Source: Acetoanaerobium sticklandii
GTDB taxonomy: Bacteria > Bacillota > Clostridia > Peptostreptococcales > Filifactoraceae
Assembly (NCBI RefSeq): GCF_000196455.1
Contig: NC_014614.1
Coordinates: 1,100,001-1,164,000, forward strand
Reading direction: 5' to 3'
Length of the DNA: 64,000 bases
The position numbers were made by a program, and so were the translations under genes. Below the pieces are notes generated by a model. That model was not told the origin of the DNA, did no database searches, and saw nothing but the letters and a program-made list of their open reading frames with translations. Positions 28,826 through 37,795 of the stretch are shown here, one piece after another. The stretch's first letter is position 1. The number at the start of each line of letters is the position of its first letter.

Positions 28826-29901
28826 AGCTATCAGATAGAGTACATGGAGCTGATACAAAGGCTTCTTCAAAGATGCTCAATATAGATGAATCTGAAATAA
28901 TAGATTTTAGTTCAAATGTTAATATTTTTACCTCACAAATAGATTTTCAGGCTATTTTTTCAAATATTACAACCACCCTAAATAAATATCCTGATATTAA
29001 TTATGAAGAGCTTAGAAACACTTTATCAAATATTTACAATGTGAAATCATCTAATATAATACCTGGAAATGGAGCAACAGAATTAATTTATTTGATAATG
29101 AAGCTACCTCAAATTGAAAAAATAGGAATATTTCATCCAACCTTTTGTGAATATGAAAGAGCGGCAAAAATATCAGGCAAGAATCCAGTGGATTTAAGTT
29201 TTGACTTGTTAAAGCAAGAAAATGAAGCTTTACTTCAAAATGCTATTGAGGATTTGGATATGGTAGTAATATGCAATCCTAACAACCCAACTGGTGAGAT
29301 AAAAAATCTTTCAAAGCTTATAGATATTGCAAATAAGAATAGTACACTCGTATTTGTAGATGAAACCTTTATCGATTTTACTGACAACAAAGAGTATTCG
29401 ATGCTAGGTCAAATAAATAATTATAATAATGTAATTATCTTAAAAGCAATAACAAAGTTTTATGCTATGCCAGGAGCAAGATTAGGCTACATATTCACAT
29501 CAAATGAAAAGCTTATTGATATGCTTTGGCAGTATAAAGAGCCTTGGACAATAAATGTGTTTGCAGAGCAGTTAGTAAAGCATTTACAAACAGAGATTAT
29601 AACAAGTAAAACACATTATTATTATAAAGACGAAATTAAACGCTTGATTTCAATTTACGAAGATATGAATGTAAAGACAAAGCAATCAGTAACAAATTAT
29701 TTGCTTTTAAGACTACCGACAGGCTTTAGTGGGACTGCTATAAAAGCAGTACTTCTCAAAAATTACAAATTGTTAATAAGAACATGTACGGACTTTAGAG
29801 GCTTAGACGATACCTATATAAGAATCGCAATTAAGGATTCAAAGTCCAATACACTTCTTGCTAATGCTATAAGACAAATACTTTGCATGGAGGTGATTTG
29901 A
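28810..29901 (+). CDS. cobD: L-threonine-O-3-phosphate decarboxylase
   Basis: A 363-residue fold-type I pyridoxal phosphate enzyme making (R)-1-amino-2-propanol phosphate for the nucleotide loop. It starts with the CobD/histidinol-phosphate aminotransferase pattern (VHGADTK, IDFSSNVN), has NPNNPTGE (~157), the aspartate in VFVDETFIDF and the Schiff-base lysine in LKAITKFYAMPGARLGY (~220). Gene context (cbiB, pduX) separates it from histidinol-phosphate aminotransferase. Overlaps the neighbours on both sides. Confidence 0.9.
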   Translation: MAKEVKLSDRVHGADTKASSKMLNIDESEIIDFSSNVNIFTSQIDFQAIFSNITTTLNKYPDINYEELRNTLSNIYNVKSSNIIPGNGATELIYLIMKLPQIEKIGIFHPTFCEYERAAKISGKNPVDLSFDLLKQENEALLQNAIEDLDMVVICNPNNPTGEIKNLSKLIDIANKNSTLVFVDETFIDFTDNKEYSMLGQINNYNNVIILKAITKFYAMPGARLGYIFTSNEKLIDMLWQYKEPWTINVFAEQLVKHLQTEIITSKTHYYYKDEIKRLISIYEDMNVKTKQSVTNYLLLRLPTGFSGTAIKAVLLKNYKLLIRTCTDFRGLDDTYIRIAIKDSKSNTLLANAIRQILCMEVI

Positions 29902-30785
29902 TGCAATATTATGGAATTTGTCCAGCCTCCTGTGGAGAGCTGATTCAAGGGCAAATAGAGTCAGGAGAATATTTATCTTCTTACTGTGTTTCATTATATT
30001 CAAAAGCTATAATAACAGAGCAAACCTCTTCAAATACTAGATTAACTACATATCCAAAGTCGATTATGGCTATGAAAAAAACCTTTGAGTTTTTTAATGA
30101 GGAAAAAGCTTTAAAAAATCTTAGCCTAGAGATGGTTAGCAATATACCTAGAAGTAAAGGAATGGCTAGTTCTACTGCTGATATAGGAGCGGTTATTGGA
30201 GCTTCGTGCGCTTATCTTGGAATAGATATTTCGCCAGATGATGCTTCTAAGATAGCAGCAAAAATAGAACCGACAGATTCAATTTACTACAAAAGCTTGG
30301 TTGCCATGAATCCCCTAAATGGGAATCTAATAAAAAATATAGGTAATATTAGAGGCCTAAAAACTCTTATATTAGAGCCTAGAGCTAAGATAAAAACTAA
30401 AGATGTAAGAAATAAATTAGGTTATTCAGAGTTTAAAAAGTCAAATATTTTAAAATATAACGAAATCTTAGGAGATTTTGAATCAGCAATAAAATCAAAT
30501 AATCTAAAGGAGCTTGGAAAAGCTGTAAATAAAAGCTCGTTATTAAATGAACACCTTCTTCCTAAGCCATATCTTAAGGAAGTGATGGATATAGCAATGA
30601 GTCTAGGGGCTTATGGTGTTAATATAGCTCATAGTGGAAGCGTTGTGGGAATATTACTCGATATAAATGATAGCTCTGCAAATTACAAAAGTGAGCTTAT
30701 TAACAACAACTTGGCAAAATATTTTGGACGTATGTACTGTCTTCCAGTAATAGATGGCGGTATAAATTATGGGAGGATGAGCTAA
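29901..30785 (+). CDS. pduX: L-threonine kinase (PduX-like GHMP kinase)
   Basis: A 294-residue GHMP-superfamily kinase. CPASCGELIQG (~7-17) is the N-terminal signature of PduX-type kinases, PRSKGMASSTADIGA (~86) is the ATP loop, and HSGSVVGILLD (~246) the third motif. It makes L-threonine phosphate, the substrate of CobD encoded just upstream, so the pair supplies aminopropanol phosphate. ATG at 29901 overlaps the cobD stop as TGATG and follows GGAGG; an in-frame TTG at 29883 lies before that site. Confidence 0.9.
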   Translation: MQYYGICPASCGELIQGQIESGEYLSSYCVSLYSKAIITEQTSSNTRLTTYPKSIMAMKKTFEFFNEEKALKNLSLEMVSNIPRSKGMASSTADIGAVIGASCAYLGIDISPDDASKIAAKIEPTDSIYYKSLVAMNPLNGNLIKNIGNIRGLKTLILEPRAKIKTKDVRNKLGYSEFKKSNILKYNEILGDFESAIKSNNLKELGKAVNKSSLLNEHLLPKPYLKEVMDIAMSLGAYGVNIAHSGSVVGILLDINDSSANYKSELINNNLAKYFGRMYCLPVIDGGINYGRMS

Positions 30786-31430
30786 ATGGAATATATAAAG
30801 AATCCAATGAAAATTGAAGATGAGAGCTTTAAAATAATTCAAAGCATTATTGATGAACAAAGAGAAAACTATCAATTTAAAAATGAATTTGAAGAAGCAA
30901 TAATTAAAAGATGCATTCATACATCAGCAGATTTTGATTATTTAGACAATCTTAAGATAAGTGAAGATTTTCAAGCTACAATAACAAAAGCACTTAAAAA
31001 TAAAGCTGATATTTACACGGATACCAATATGGCATTATCTGGAATTAACAAATCAGCTCTTTCTAAGCTAGGGATTTCAGTTAAATGCTATGTAGCTGAA
31101 CCAAAAACAGCTGAAATAGCTAAAGAAAAAGGTATAACAAGATCAATGGCTTCAGTTCTTAGAATGATTGAAGAAAAAAAAGATAAGATTTTAGTTGTTG
31201 GAAATGCTCCTACTTATTTGTTTCAAGCTATGGAAGAAATCCAAAAGGGAGATACCTCTATTAAAGCAATAATTGGTGTTCCCGTTGGTTTTGTTGGTGC
31301 AGCTGAGTCCAAGGACTATCTAGCTAAATTTGATATTCCGCATATAGCAGCACTAGGAAGAAAAGGTGGAAGTAATATAGCAGCAGCTATAGTAAATGCT
31401 GTTTTATATCAGATGGTTGAAAGGGATTAA
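30786..31430 (+). CDS. cbiC: Cobalt-precorrin-8 methylmutase
   Basis: A 214-residue enzyme moving the C11 methyl group to C12 to give cobyrinate. Conserved runs: KRCIHTSADFDY (~42-53, catalytic histidine) and YTDTNMALSGINK (~78). Length is normal. Starts at the base after the pduX stop. Confidence 0.94.
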   Translation: MEYIKNPMKIEDESFKIIQSIIDEQRENYQFKNEFEEAIIKRCIHTSADFDYLDNLKISEDFQATITKALKNKADIYTDTNMALSGINKSALSKLGISVKCYVAEPKTAEIAKEKGITRSMASVLRMIEEKKDKILVVGNAPTYLFQAMEEIQKGDTSIKAIIGVPVGFVGAAESKDYLAKFDIPHIAALGRKGGSNIAAAIVNAVLYQMVERD

Positions 31431-31431
31431 A

Positions 31432-32556
31432 ATGGAGTTTTATGAAAAACAGCTCGGTAGCGTAAGTGTTGATGGCAAGCTATTAAGAAGAGGGTTTACT
31501 ACTGGAACAGCAGCAGCAGCTGCTGCAAAGGGAGCTTATTTACTACTTTCTACTGGAGAAGTCCCAGATATTGTAGATGTAAAGCTACAATCAGGTCTGA
31601 TACTTAAAATAATTACAGATACTTGTAATTATGATTCTAATACTAATACAGCATTTTGCTCAGTAAAAAAATATGCTGGAGACGATATAGATGTAACTAA
31701 CCAGCTTGAAATAGTAGCCAAGGTGAGCTATTCAAATGAAGCAATAATAAAGCTGACTGCTGGCGAGGGCATAGGAATAATAACTAGAAATGGATTGCAG
31801 CTAGGTATAAACGAGCCAGCAATAAATCCTAAACCAAGAGAGCTCATCTTCAGTCAATTTGAAAATGAGAGCGAAAATTTAGGTCTTAATATTGAAATTA
31901 GCGTGCCAAATGGAAAGGAGGTTGCAAAAAAAACCTTTAATCCAAGGCTTGGAATCGTAGGAGGAATATCTATCCTAGGAACTACTGGTATAGTAGAGCC
32001 GATGAGTGAGGATGCTTTCAAAAGGTCTTTACTAGAAGAGTTAAAGCAAAAAAAATCAGAGGCTTTGTGCTTTACCTTTGGAAATATGGGAGAAAAAAAT
32101 CTCATAGCAAGAGGGGTAGCTGAGGATAAAATTTGCATCTGCAGTAACTTTATAGGCTATATGCTAAGAGAAGCGAGTTCGCTTGGAGTAAAAAAAGTAC
32201 TTTTATCTGGGCATCTAGGTAAGATGGTGAAGCTTTCTGGAGGTATATTTAATACCCATAGCCATATTGCTGATGCAAAAAACGAAATTATTGCAGCCAA
32301 TTTAGCTTTACTCGGTGCACCTAAAGCACTTATTGAAAAAGTTATGCAGTGTCTAACTGCAGAAGAGAGCATATCATCAATTAGAGAGTATGGATATAAT
32401 GAAGTCTTTGATATATTGGCTCAAAAAGCTGCACAAAAATCTCATGCTCACACCTATAACGAAATTTTGGTTGAGACAATGATGTTTGACTTAAAAGGAA
32501 ATCTCATATGCGAAAGCAATGGGGCAAATACTTTACTTGAGGAGCTGATAAGATGA
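31432..32556 (+). CDS. cbiD: Cobalt-precorrin-5B C1-methyltransferase
   Basis: A 374-residue methyltransferase of the anaerobic route. LRRGFTTGTAAAAAAKGAY (~17-35) is the CbiD signature; LGTTGIVEPMS (~182) and LSGHLGKMVKLSGG (~260) are also typical. ATG at 31432 chosen as it follows AAAGGG and gives the standard start. CbiD marks the cobalt-early pathway, since aerobic CobF acts at this position. Confidence 0.94.
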   Translation: MEFYEKQLGSVSVDGKLLRRGFTTGTAAAAAAKGAYLLLSTGEVPDIVDVKLQSGLILKIITDTCNYDSNTNTAFCSVKKYAGDDIDVTNQLEIVAKVSYSNEAIIKLTAGEGIGIITRNGLQLGINEPAINPKPRELIFSQFENESENLGLNIEISVPNGKEVAKKTFNPRLGIVGGISILGTTGIVEPMSEDAFKRSLLEELKQKKSEALCFTFGNMGEKNLIARGVAEDKICICSNFIGYMLREASSLGVKKVLLSGHLGKMVKLSGGIFNTHSHIADAKNEIIAANLALLGAPKALIEKVMQCLTAEESISSIREYGYNEVFDILAQKAAQKSHAHTYNEILVETMMFDLKGNLICESNGANTLLEELIR

Positions 32557-33194
32557 TAACAATCGTTGGACTAGGTCCTGGGCAGTCAAAATATTTAACA
32601 AATGAAGCAATAGCTATAATTGAGTCAGCTTCTGTAATTTACGGAGCTAAAAGACATATAGATATAATCAGTGATATAAAAACCAAGGCATCAAAATCCA
32701 GCTATGTGAAGCTTGGAGAACTATCAGCTATGATTAGCGAAAGTATCACCAAAGGATATGAAAATATTGCTGTTCTGGCATCGGGAGACCCATCACTTTA
32801 TGGAATTGCAAAGTATCTTATGGATAAATTTGCAGGTGAAGATAAGCAGAAGGTTGAAATAATACCAGGAATAAGCTCAGTGGCTTATCTATTCTCAAAA
32901 ATAAAGCAATCCATGAATGATATTTACATAACATCAACTCATGGCAAAGACTTAAGCTTTGATACAGTTATAAATATGGATAAGGTAGCTTATGTTACAG
33001 ACAGTAATAGAGGTCCAGTGTATATTGCAAATAGGTACCTTGACGCTGGGTTAGATCCCTATATTATAGTAGGAGAAAATCTGGCTTATGAGGATGAATG
33101 TATTACTCTTTCAAAGGCATCAAAGCTAGATAAAGAGAAATATTATGATATGAATGTCGTAATAGTTATCAAGGAGGATGCTTATGAGAGATAG
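32553..33194 (+). CDS. cbiE: Cobalt-precorrin-7 C5-methyltransferase
   Basis: A 213-residue SAM-dependent tetrapyrrole methyltransferase with GLGPGQSKYLT (~5-15), ASGDPSLYGI (~73) and IPGISSV (~99). It is separate from CbiT here, unlike the CobL fusion of aerobic bacteria. Starts with an ATGA overlap of the cbiD stop. Confidence 0.93.
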   Translation: MITIVGLGPGQSKYLTNEAIAIIESASVIYGAKRHIDIISDIKTKASKSSYVKLGELSAMISESITKGYENIAVLASGDPSLYGIAKYLMDKFAGEDKQKVEIIPGISSVAYLFSKIKQSMNDIYITSTHGKDLSFDTVINMDKVAYVTDSNRGPVYIANRYLDAGLDPYIIVGENLAYEDECITLSKASKLDKEKYYDMNVVIVIKEDAYER

Positions 33195-33765
33195 TGCATT
33201 CAAAAGAGAAGATAAGGTTCCTATGACAAAAGAAGAAATCAGATATATATCGCTTGGATATTTAGAAATAAATAATGCAAAAAAAATGCTAGATATAGGT
33301 GCTGGAACTGGAAGTGTGAGTTTTGAAGCTTTGTTTTCAAATAAACATCTTCTACTTACGGCTATAGAGCAAAATAAAGCGGCTTATGATTTGTTTTTAG
33401 CCAATATGGACTTATTCAATGAGCAAGAAAAAAATATTTCAAATAGAATAAGACTCATAAACGATAAAGCTCCTACAGCTGAGATTGAAGAAAAGTTTGA
33501 TAGGATTTTTATTGGAGGAACTGGAAGCAATGTAAAAGAAATAATCAACTGGTCTTACGATTTACTAGAAGAAAATGGAATCCTAGTGATGAACTTCATA
33601 ACGATTGAAAATTTTTATGAATCACTATCATATATAAATGAGCATAGAGGATTTGCAAAAGCAGAAGGAGGGCTAGTCAACATCAATAAATTTGCTGATA
33701 TAGGACCTTATCAATATATGAAACCAAATAATCCAACATTTATTTTAAAAACAATAAAATTATAA
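33184..33765 (+). CDS. cbiT: Cobalt-precorrin-6B C15-methyltransferase (decarboxylating)
   Basis: A 193-residue Rossmann-fold methyltransferase. MLDIGAGTGSVSFEA (~37-51) binds SAM; VPMTKEEIR near the start is the typical CbiT N-terminus. ATG at 33184 lies 6 bases from AAGGAGG; the ATG at 33178 overlaps that site. Overlaps cbiE by 11 bases, in keeping with the joint action of the two proteins. Confidence 0.94.
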   Translation: MRDSAFKREDKVPMTKEEIRYISLGYLEINNAKKMLDIGAGTGSVSFEALFSNKHLLLTAIEQNKAAYDLFLANMDLFNEQEKNISNRIRLINDKAPTAEIEEKFDRIFIGGTGSNVKEIINWSYDLLEENGILVMNFITIENFYESLSYINEHRGFAKAEGGLVNINKFADIGPYQYMKPNNPTFILKTIKL

Positions 33766-33775
33766 GAGGTGTAAA

Positions 33776-34477
33776 ATGGCAGTATTTTATGGAATCGGAG
33801 TAGGTGTAGGCGACTCAAAGGCAGTTACGGTAAAAGCAAAAGAAACACTTGGAATGTTAGATATACTTTATGTTCCTACAGCAAAAAAAGAATCGGCAAG
33901 CGTGGCACATAATATTGTAAAGCCATATATTTCTCAGTATCTGGAAATAAGAGAAAGACATTTTCCTATGAATTACAATCAAGATGATTTAAATAGTGCT
34001 TGGAATTCTATAGCAAGCGAGATAGAAGAGGAAGTAAAAAAAGGGAAGAATGTAGGCTTCGTAACTATAGGAGATCCTATGGTATACAGCACCTACATAT
34101 ATCTGCTTAAAATTCTAAAATCAAAAATAGATATAGTGACTTTACCTGGAATCACATCATTTTTAGATATAGCTTCAAGTGAAAATTTCCCACTTGTAGA
34201 AGGAGAAAATCCTCTTGTAATCATACCGGCTACAATAGGAATAGAAAAATTAGAAACCTATATAAAAAATGAGACCTCTCTAGTGATAATGAAAGTCTAC
34301 AAGAATTTTACTGAGGTTGTTGAGCTTATCAAGAAATACAATTTAGAAAAATGCTCTATAGTAGTTAGCAATTCATCGAAAGATAACAAAACCGTATATA
34401 GAAGCTTTGAAAATATTAATCCTGAAGATATATCATATTTTACAACTATACTTATAAATAAAGGATGGGAAAACTAA
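33776..34477 (+). CDS. cbiL: Cobalt-precorrin-2 C20-methyltransferase
   Basis: A 233-residue tetrapyrrole methyltransferase. YGIGVGVGDSKAVTVKAKE (~5-23) and VPTAKKE are the CbiL/CobI N-terminal pattern; TIGDPMVYSTY (~99) and LPGITSF (~122) follow. First methylation after cobalt insertion. AGAGGTG ribosome binding site. Confidence 0.93.
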   Translation: MAVFYGIGVGVGDSKAVTVKAKETLGMLDILYVPTAKKESASVAHNIVKPYISQYLEIRERHFPMNYNQDDLNSAWNSIASEIEEEVKKGKNVGFVTIGDPMVYSTYIYLLKILKSKIDIVTLPGITSFLDIASSENFPLVEGENPLVIIPATIGIEKLETYIKNETSLVIMKVYKNFTEVVELIKKYNLEKCSIVVSNSSKDNKTVYRSFENINPEDISYFTTILINKGWEN

Positions 34478-35241
34478 TGAAAATTTGTTTTGTAGGAGCA
34501 GGACCTGGGGATCCAGAACTTATAACCTTAAAAGGATACAATCGTTTATCAAATGCAGATATAGTAATATATGCTGGCTCGCTGGTAAACCCAAAACTAC
34601 TAGATTATTGCAAGCCAAATTGTGAGATTCACAACAGTGCATATATGGATTTAGATGAGATTATAGCAGTAATGCACAGAGGAGTTAAAGAACAAAAAAA
34701 CGTAGTAAGACTTCAAACTGGTGATTTCTCTATATACGGTTCGGTTAGAGAGCAAATTGAAGAGCTACATAAACTAAATCTTGAGTATGAGCTAGTTCCT
34801 GGAGTAAGCTCATTTTTAGGAGCAGCCTCAGCTTTAGAAGTAGAATACACAGTTCCTGAAATATCTCAAAGTGTTATTATAACAAGGATGGAAGGAAGAA
34901 CCCCAGTTCCGGCAAAAGAAAGCATAAGATCTTTTGCTTCTCACAACACCTCGATGGCAATATTTCTGTCAGTTCAGGCTATATCAGATGTAGTATCAGA
35001 GCTAACAGAAGGTGGCTATCCTCTTGATACACCTTGCTGTGTGATATACAAAGCTACATGGCCAGACCAGCAAGTAGTAAGAGGAATGCTAAGTGATATA
35101 GCTCAAAAGGTAGAAGAAGCTGGAATAAAGAAAACAGCATTGATACTGGTTGGAAAATTCTTAGGAGATACCTATTACAATTCTAAGCTGTATGACAAGG
35201 AGTTTGCTCATGAGTACAGGGATTCTAGTACTGACAAATAA
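34477..35241 (+). CDS. cbiF: Cobalt-precorrin-4 C11-methyltransferase
   Basis: A 254-residue SAM-dependent methyltransferase. CFVGAGPGDPELITLKG (~4-20), VIYAGSLVNP and LQTGDFSIYGS (~80) are characteristic of CbiF/CobM. ATG at 34477 overlaps the cbiL stop as TAATG; an in-frame ATG at 34465 lies further upstream within cbiL. Confidence 0.94.
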   Translation: MKICFVGAGPGDPELITLKGYNRLSNADIVIYAGSLVNPKLLDYCKPNCEIHNSAYMDLDEIIAVMHRGVKEQKNVVRLQTGDFSIYGSVREQIEELHKLNLEYELVPGVSSFLGAASALEVEYTVPEISQSVIITRMEGRTPVPAKESIRSFASHNTSMAIFLSVQAISDVVSELTEGGYPLDTPCCVIYKATWPDQQVVRGMLSDIAQKVEEAGIKKTALILVGKFLGDTYYNSKLYDKEFAHEYRDSSTDK

Positions 35242-36310
35242 AGCTCTAGCAAACGCTATTAAAATCGAGAGTTTGCTTGAGGATGCTACAATATACGCAC
35301 CATCAAAGCTAAAAGCTGATAGTGAGTTTAAAGTGGATTTTTATGATGAAAAATTTTCATCTATAGTTGATAAAGCCTATAAACTTCATAGTAAGCTTAT
35401 TTTTATAATGGCTACAGGCATAGTAGTAAGAAGCGTAGCTCATATGATTAAGGACAAAACCTTAGATCCGGCTATAGTAGTAATGGATGAGGAGGTAAAG
35501 TTTTGTATCAGCTTACTTGGGGGGCATATAGCAGGTGCAAATCAGCTTGCAAATCAGCTAGCTGACCTTATAGGCTGCATTCCTGTAATTACTACTGCTA
35601 CTGATGTAAATAATAAAGGAGCCTTAGATATAATGGCTCATGAGCTAGGAGCTTATGATAATTCTCAAAGAGATATCTATAAAGCTATAAACTACAACCT
35701 AGCAACTGGCAAGAAAGTCTACTTGCTTTCTGATATTGATTTAAATCTTTTAAACTTAGATATTAGAGGCTTTGAAATTATAACCCTTCAGGATGCACTT
35801 GACCTAGACAAAGATGAGTATGTAATTCATATTAGAGGGGCTTTTCATGGAGATAAAGCTATACTAAAAATAGTTCAAGAAAACACTAGCTACTATGAGA
35901 TAAAACCTCAAAATCTTGTTTTAGGGATTGGCTGTAGAAGAAATACAAGCTATGAAAAAATCCAAGAGGGACTAAATGCTCTTTGTGATAAATATTTACT
36001 AGAAGAAAGTCAAATTAAAACAATAGCAAGTATAGAGCTTAAAAAAAATGAGTCTGGGATAATTGAATTAGCTAGTAAGCTCTCAGCTCCGTTTATAACC
36101 TATGATACGGCAACACTTGATAAGGCTATAAGTAGTACAGATACTATTGAAGCCTCAGACTTTGTAAAGAGCATAGCTGGAGTTTCATCAGTAGCCGAAG
36201 CAAGTGCCTATAAGCTATCAAAGGGAAAAATAATTCTTCCAAAACAAATTATTAATGGAGTTACTTTTTCACTGGGAATAATAACAAAATATAGAAAAGA
36301 GGAAGCATAG
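35210..36310 (+). CDS. cbiG: Cobalt-precorrin-5A hydrolase
   Basis: A 366-residue enzyme opening the C20 lactone ring and releasing acetaldehyde. IMATGIVVRSVAH (~64), LLGGHIAGANQLANQLA (~103) and the C-terminal GIGCRRNTS (~240) are CbiG markers. ATG at 35210 lies 7-8 bases from AAGGAG within the end of cbiF; overlap 32 bases. Its presence confirms the anaerobic route. Confidence 0.94.
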   Translation: MSTGILVLTNKALANAIKIESLLEDATIYAPSKLKADSEFKVDFYDEKFSSIVDKAYKLHSKLIFIMATGIVVRSVAHMIKDKTLDPAIVVMDEEVKFCISLLGGHIAGANQLANQLADLIGCIPVITTATDVNNKGALDIMAHELGAYDNSQRDIYKAINYNLATGKKVYLLSDIDLNLLNLDIRGFEIITLQDALDLDKDEYVIHIRGAFHGDKAILKIVQENTSYYEIKPQNLVLGIGCRRNTSYEKIQEGLNALCDKYLLEESQIKTIASIELKKNESGIIELASKLSAPFITYDTATLDKAISSTDTIEASDFVKSIAGVSSVAEASAYKLSKGKIILPKQIINGVTFSLGIITKYRKEEA

Positions 36311-37035
36311 TGATAAATGTAGTTGGCATAGGACCTGGAGATTTAAAAATGATGACCTTCCAAGCAAAGGAAGCAATCGACAATTCTCAGGTTATCGTTG
36401 GGTATAAAACCTATATTAATCTTATAAAACCTATTTTATCGGACAAAGAAATAGTTTCAAATGGAATGAAGCAGGAAATAGAGCGTTGCAAGGAAGCTAT
36501 AGAAATTGCTAAAACTGGCAAGATAGTTGCAGTTATTAGCAGTGGAGATGCAGGCGTATATGGAATGGCAGGACTTATATTAGAGCTATTAGAAGTTGAA
36601 AAGCTAGATTTAAAAGTGAATATTATTCCAGGAGTAACTGCGAGCACTGCAGCAGCAGCGCTTCTTGGCTCACCTCTTATGCATGATTATTGCCATATCA
36701 GTCTAAGTGATTTGCTAACTCCTATGGACTTAATAGAAAAAAGAGTTGAATTAGCATCCCAAGGCGATTTTGTAATCTGTTTTTATAATCCTAGAAGTAA
36801 AGGCAGAGAGCATCATTTAGAAAGAGCATTTGAACTTATAAAAAAATATAAATCTGCTGATACTGTAGTTGGCATAGTAAAAAATGCAGCTAGAGAAGAT
36901 GAAGAAAAGATAATTACAACTTTAGAAGCGATAGATTATACCTTAGTAGATATGACCTCTATAGTTATAGTAGGAAATAATTCTACCTATAAAGCTGATG
37001 ATTTAATGATTACACCTAGGGGCTACAAAATATGA
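36310..37035 (+). CDS. cbiH: Cobalt-factor III / precorrin-3B C17-methyltransferase
   Basis: A 241-residue ring-contracting methyltransferase. VVGIGPGDLKMMT (~4-16), ISSGDAGVYGMAG (~76), IPGVTAS and CFYNPRSKGREHH (~157) are typical of CbiH/CobJ. Starts with GTG overlapping the cbiG stop as TAGTG. No iron-sulfur extension (as in CobZ-type fusions) is present. Confidence 0.93.
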   Translation: MINVVGIGPGDLKMMTFQAKEAIDNSQVIVGYKTYINLIKPILSDKEIVSNGMKQEIERCKEAIEIAKTGKIVAVISSGDAGVYGMAGLILELLEVEKLDLKVNIIPGVTASTAAAALLGSPLMHDYCHISLSDLLTPMDLIEKRVELASQGDFVICFYNPRSKGREHHLERAFELIKKYKSADTVVGIVKNAAREDEEKIITTLEAIDYTLVDMTSIVIVGNNSTYKADDLMITPRGYKI

Positions 37036-37784
37036 TATTGGTGCTAGGTGGTACTAAAGAAGCGCATGAACTATGTGACTACCTAATTGCTGAAGAAATT
37101 GAGTTTTATCTTTCTGTTGCTACAGATTATGCCATTGATATATTTAAAGCATATGATAAATATATGATAGTTGGCAAACTGGACAAAAATGGTATAATTA
37201 ATTTCTGTGAAAAAAATAATGTTGATTTAATAGTAGATATAACTCATCCATATGCATTTGTGGTGTCGCAAAATGCTATTGAGGCAACAAGTGAGATGGG
37301 AATAAGTTACTTAAGATATGAAAGACAAAGCTCATCAGCTTATTCTGATGAAAATATATATTACGTTGAAACTCATGAGGAAGCGATAAAGCTAGCCATG
37401 ACTCTATCAGATAAAATATTTCTTACTGTGGGTAGCAACAATGCAGATATTTACGCTCCTTATAATCAAAGCGTAGATATATTTATAAGAATACTACCAA
37501 AAAGTGACCTTGTGAAAAAATGTGAGGATTTAGGATTTAAAAATAGCAATATTATTGCTATGCAAGGTCCTTTTTCTAAAGCTTTAAATAAAGCCATGCT
37601 TACATCTACAAACGCAGGGGTACTCATCACTAAGGAAAGCGGAAACCTTGGAGGCTTCATGGATAAGCTTGAAGCATGTATTGAACTAGATGTAAAATTA
37701 ATAGTAGTACAAAGACCAATTGTAAATTATCCATTAATGTTTAACGATATAGAAGTGTTAAAAAGGGTTATTAGAGAAAAATAG
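37032..37784 (+). CDS. cbiJ: Cobalt-precorrin-6A reductase
   Basis: A 250-residue NADH/NADPH-dependent reductase. MILVLGGTKEAHELC at the start is the CbiJ/CobK dinucleotide site; DITHPYAFVVSQNA (~74), LTVGSNN and AMQGPFSKALN (~177) are conserved. ATGA overlap with cbiH. Last corrin gene before the tetrapyrrole trunk genes. Confidence 0.93.
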   Translation: MILVLGGTKEAHELCDYLIAEEIEFYLSVATDYAIDIFKAYDKYMIVGKLDKNGIINFCEKNNVDLIVDITHPYAFVVSQNAIEATSEMGISYLRYERQSSSAYSDENIYYVETHEEAIKLAMTLSDKIFLTVGSNNADIYAPYNQSVDIFIRILPKSDLVKKCEDLGFKNSNIIAMQGPFSKALNKAMLTSTNAGVLITKESGNLGGFMDKLEACIELDVKLIVVQRPIVNYPLMFNDIEVLKRVIREK

Positions 37785-37795
37785 AGGTGAAATCA

